A stretch of DNA of 64,000 nucleotides from contig JAAOMT010000603.1 of the NCBI GenBank assembly GCA_016748015.1, positions 415,532 through 479,531 on the forward strand, written 5' to 3'. The notes beneath the pieces are model-generated. The model was not told the DNA's origin, ran no database searches, and worked only from the letters and a program-made list of their open reading frames with translations. Positions 61,031-64,000 of the stretch are shown here, one piece after another. This DNA is from Geosiphon pyriformis (Eukaryota > Glomeromycota > Glomeromycetes > Archaeosporales > Geosiphonaceae). Within the stretch, counting starts at the first letter, position 1. The number at the start of each line of letters is the position of its first letter. A program made the position numbers and the translations under genes.

Positions 61031-62519
61031 ATGGTCTTTTCACTCAATGAAAGGGCAAATATCCGTGTTACTTTAGTAGATAAATGTAATGCAATAAGAA
61101 AAAAGTAAAAAATAATTTTTTTTAGAGTTAATAATTAATTAACTTCAAAGTTATTAATTTATAATATAATAGTAAAAAGAGAATTTTGGTTCTTGTTAAT
61201 TATGTTTTTGAAAAAAAAAAATTTGTTTTAATAAATTGTATTTATTTTAAATATAAAATAATTTTAATTTGAATTGAAATTCATTTCTTAAATATATTTT
61301 TAAGTAGTATTATTTTGAGCTTTGACATTATTATTTTACAAATTTTTTTAAAATAAATGTAAATTTTACCAACTATTGAAAATTTCAACAAACTTCTTAA
61401 TATTGCAAAGTTTAAAATAATGTATAATTTAATTTGGAATAGATTGTTACGTGTTGAAACTATATAATTTACATTTATAGTTATAGGAATTTTGTAAACA
61501 ATAAAAAAACTACACTTTATTAAAATTATTGCTTTGGTAAAATTTTATAGTAATAAAAGCAATAAAAAAATAAAAACAACAATTTAAATATAAAATTTAA
61601 TAATACTTGTAAATTATATAAATTAGATTATTAATAAAGTAAAAAAAATTATAAACAAATTAAATAATTAATATTAAAAAAATATTTGTTAAAATTTCAA
61701 TTCTATTTTTTACAAAAAATAAGCCTTTTTTTTTACACAAAACATATTTAATATTATTTTTAATTTACATAGAATATTTGTATATTTTGCAAAAATTTTA
61801 ATAAATTTAAACTTAATTACATGTTTTTTAACAAATTTTTTATGTATAATATCTAATTATTTTTATAAATTAATATTAATTTTGTTTAATACTATTAGTT
61901 AATAATAATAATTAATTTCAAAATAAGTAAATAAATAAATAAATAAATAATAAATAAGAATGTTTTTTTAGTAACAAAGTAAAAAAATATAATATTAAGT
62001 ATAATAAAATAAAATATTTAAATTATATATTTATATATATATTAAATTAAAACTTAAAAGTCAAAATTTAAAATTTAAAATAAAATTTTAATAAAATTTG
62101 AGTATTGTTATTGGCTAAAATTTAACTCATAAAATTTTTTTTTAAATTTTATTATCAATTAATATAAATTATTATTTTATATTTAAAAATATAATTTTTT
62201 ATTTTTTAATTATTTTAATAAAATTATTACCATTTAAACAATTTTTTTCTAAATAAAAAATTAATATTAAACTTTAAATTTTAATAAATTATAAATTAAA
62301 CTTTGAATAATTAATTATATATAATTTTAGAATAACTTTTTTATTTTTATATTATATTTAATAAGTAAAATCTAAATATTATTTAATAAAATACATTAAA
62401 TTAAGTAATTTAAACTATATATAAATTATACATATTTTATATATAACTAGTTATTTAAATTGATTAAAATAACATTATGTTTTTATATAAACAAAAATTA
62501 TATTACTTATATCTAAAAA
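61031..62519. other. AT-rich region with LTR-like relics
   Basis: 61080-61500 and 61500-61970 each carry faint LTR landmarks: ATTGCAAAGTTTAAAATAATGTATAATTTAATTTGG (compare the LTR's AAGTTCAGAGTATTGTGTAATTTG), and AATAAGCCTTTTTTTTTACA followed by AATATTTGTATATTTTGC. No coding sequence. An (AAAT)n run lies at 61923-61950. Confidence 0.4.
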
Positions 62520-64000
62520 AAACAAATATAATATACATGTGCTAAAACTAATACCAAAAGTCTTAGCAATCTTAAGCATTTTAATTATATTACTAAACAG
62601 TATAGATAAAAAATTCAATATTCAAAAAAACCAATTTATTATACAAAATTAAATCATTGTTCTATAATAAACCAATATTTAAAATAAATAAACCAGATTT
62701 TTTTTTACTTACTAATACAAAATTATACATAAAATTCACAATCTTATTAACAATAATCTTAGTATTTTTAAAAACAAATAAAAACTTTTATATAAAGTTA
62801 TATATATAATAATATTAAAAAAACAATTAAAACATATATAATAATAATTTACATAAATCAAACATAGTTTTTTATGCAATAATATATAAATTTAATAAGT
62901 TTTTCTATATTATAGCATCTATTTTACATAAAAAAATAATTTAAAAATTTAACTTTGCTATAATATAAACACAATATAAATTCTTACAGATAGTTATAAG
63001 CAACTAATAATATAAGATTTTTATAAAATAAAATTGTATACCAATTATAGTTTTGCTTATAAAACTGGCTGCCATATAAAAATCTGAATATTATATTAAT
63101 AATGACCAAATTCAGTTAATATTTTCAATTAAATAACTATTCAAGACTCTAATATTAGAACCAACTTCTCAATAAACATAATAAATTGTTCAAAAAATTC
63201 TATAAACAAAATATTTTGTGTTTTTAATACAACTATCTTATTAGTTTTAATAAATTGTTTTTAAATATAGACCAAAAGCATTATGTTTAAGAAAAAAATA
63301 GCATTAATCAATGCATTAATTTTTTTATTGTCTAAAATACCAAAATAATTTTTAACTTTATACTAATTAACATGTAAATTTTTTTCTGATAACATTTAAA
63401 ATATAATATTGTTTAATTCAATAGTAATTACAAAAATCTGACAATATTATGTTTAATTTTAAAGAATATGTATTCAAAACTGCTTGGCTATTAAATTTTA
63501 TTTTAATTATATAGAAAAAAAAAACACATTTTAAAGCCAGTACAATAATTTGTAGTTTGGCTATTATAAAAAAACCAAACCAAATAATTTAATATTTATA
63601 TTCAAATTTAAATTTTAAAAAAATACTACAATACTTGTTATTATATTAATTGTATTTAAATTATTTAAAAAACTATTAATGTAAATAGAAAAACAGATTA
63701 TATTAATACTAAGTAACTAATTATAAATGAAACCAAATTTATCTAAAACCAAAATATTTAAAAACTAAAAATTAATAACCAAAAATAAATTAATATAGTA
63801 AAAAGCTAAGTCATTTAAAAATTTAATTGTCAAAATAAATTGTCTAAAAACCAAGTCTTAAAAATCCAATTTTTTTTAATATTTGAAAATTTTTTAGTTA
63901 AAAACACCACTATTTTTATTATGTAATTGTTTAATAAAAGTAATATTAAATTACTTAAAAAAATATTTTGAAAAAAACCATGTTATTCAAAACTATTAAC
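62520..64000 (-). mobile_element. Decayed LINE 3' half (copy G), runs off the window
   Basis: Same decayed style as copy A. Around 63545-63570 the minus strand reads IIAKLQIIV, which fits the RNase H block of copy A (TLVELQAITLV). The surrounding CTTGGCT and GCCAGTACAATAATTTGTAG motifs follow its order. The copy continues beyond 64000. Alignment is by eye and weak. Confidence 0.5.

Noticed and set aside
1-64000. CRISPR arrays, rRNA genes, bacterial-type operons
   Set aside because: None seen. Intron-bearing genes and TE content show eukaryotic nuclear DNA; the short tandem repeats are microsatellites without spacers.

Overview
The window looks like nuclear DNA of an early-diverging, AT-rich fungus, most likely an arbuscular mycorrhizal fungus (Glomeromycotina, Rhizophagus-like). 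The reasons are short GT-AG introns (about 41-220 nt, mostly 70-100) in conserved eukaryotic housekeeping genes, gene islands set in very AT-rich DNA, a TE load of RNase H-bearing LINEs and Ty3/Gypsy elements, a TnpB/Fanzor-like relic and a Kelch-like relic. The species call is inference; the gene identities are read from translated exons.

Layout. 1-1250 (+): 3' part of the U4/U6 snRNP WD40 protein Prp4. 1635-2520 (-): a four-exon Stc1-domain protein (RNAi/heterochromatin adaptor type). 3003-5418 (+): CstF-50, 13 exons, including a GC-AG intron. 6396-7031 (-): a low-complexity Ser/Pro protein. 9225-15860 (-): a LINE decayed to AT-rich DNA. 16495-16695 and 26582-27125 (+): one further LINE 3' end, split by a 9.9 kb Ty3/Gypsy element (16696-26581, coding strand minus) with paired 971/972 bp LTRs and a 4-bp target duplication. 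30290-37190 (+): a better preserved LINE with ORF1 and ORF2 (APE-type endonuclease, RT, RNase H). 41508-42462 (-): translation initiation factor eIF1A, six exons. 42560-44715: degraded ORFs ending in a TnpB/Fanzor-like RuvC and zinc-ribbon relic. 45.6-52.7 kb: strongly decayed LINE and LTR fragments. 54098-57460 (+): a ten-exon membrane protein with a signal-like N-terminus, a large ectodomain and several membrane segments. 60165-61030 (+): a Kelch-like pseudogene. 62520-64000 (-): the 3' part of another decayed LINE. The remaining DNA is AT-rich and without recognisable genes.

The most notable system is the Gypsy element. Its Gag-Pro-Cys-rich-dUTPase-RT-RNase H-integrase polyprotein runs in one frame, with all five dUTPase motifs lying between protease and RT. 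It carries about 15 in-frame stops but only one frameshift over about 7 kb, and its two LTRs differ almost only by transitions. The LINE also carries Asp-to-Asn changes at catalytic sites. Together this points to cytosine deamination (C to T on both strands) as the main mode of TE decay here. An Stc1-type gene, expected to couple RNAi to heterochromatin, lies in the same window.
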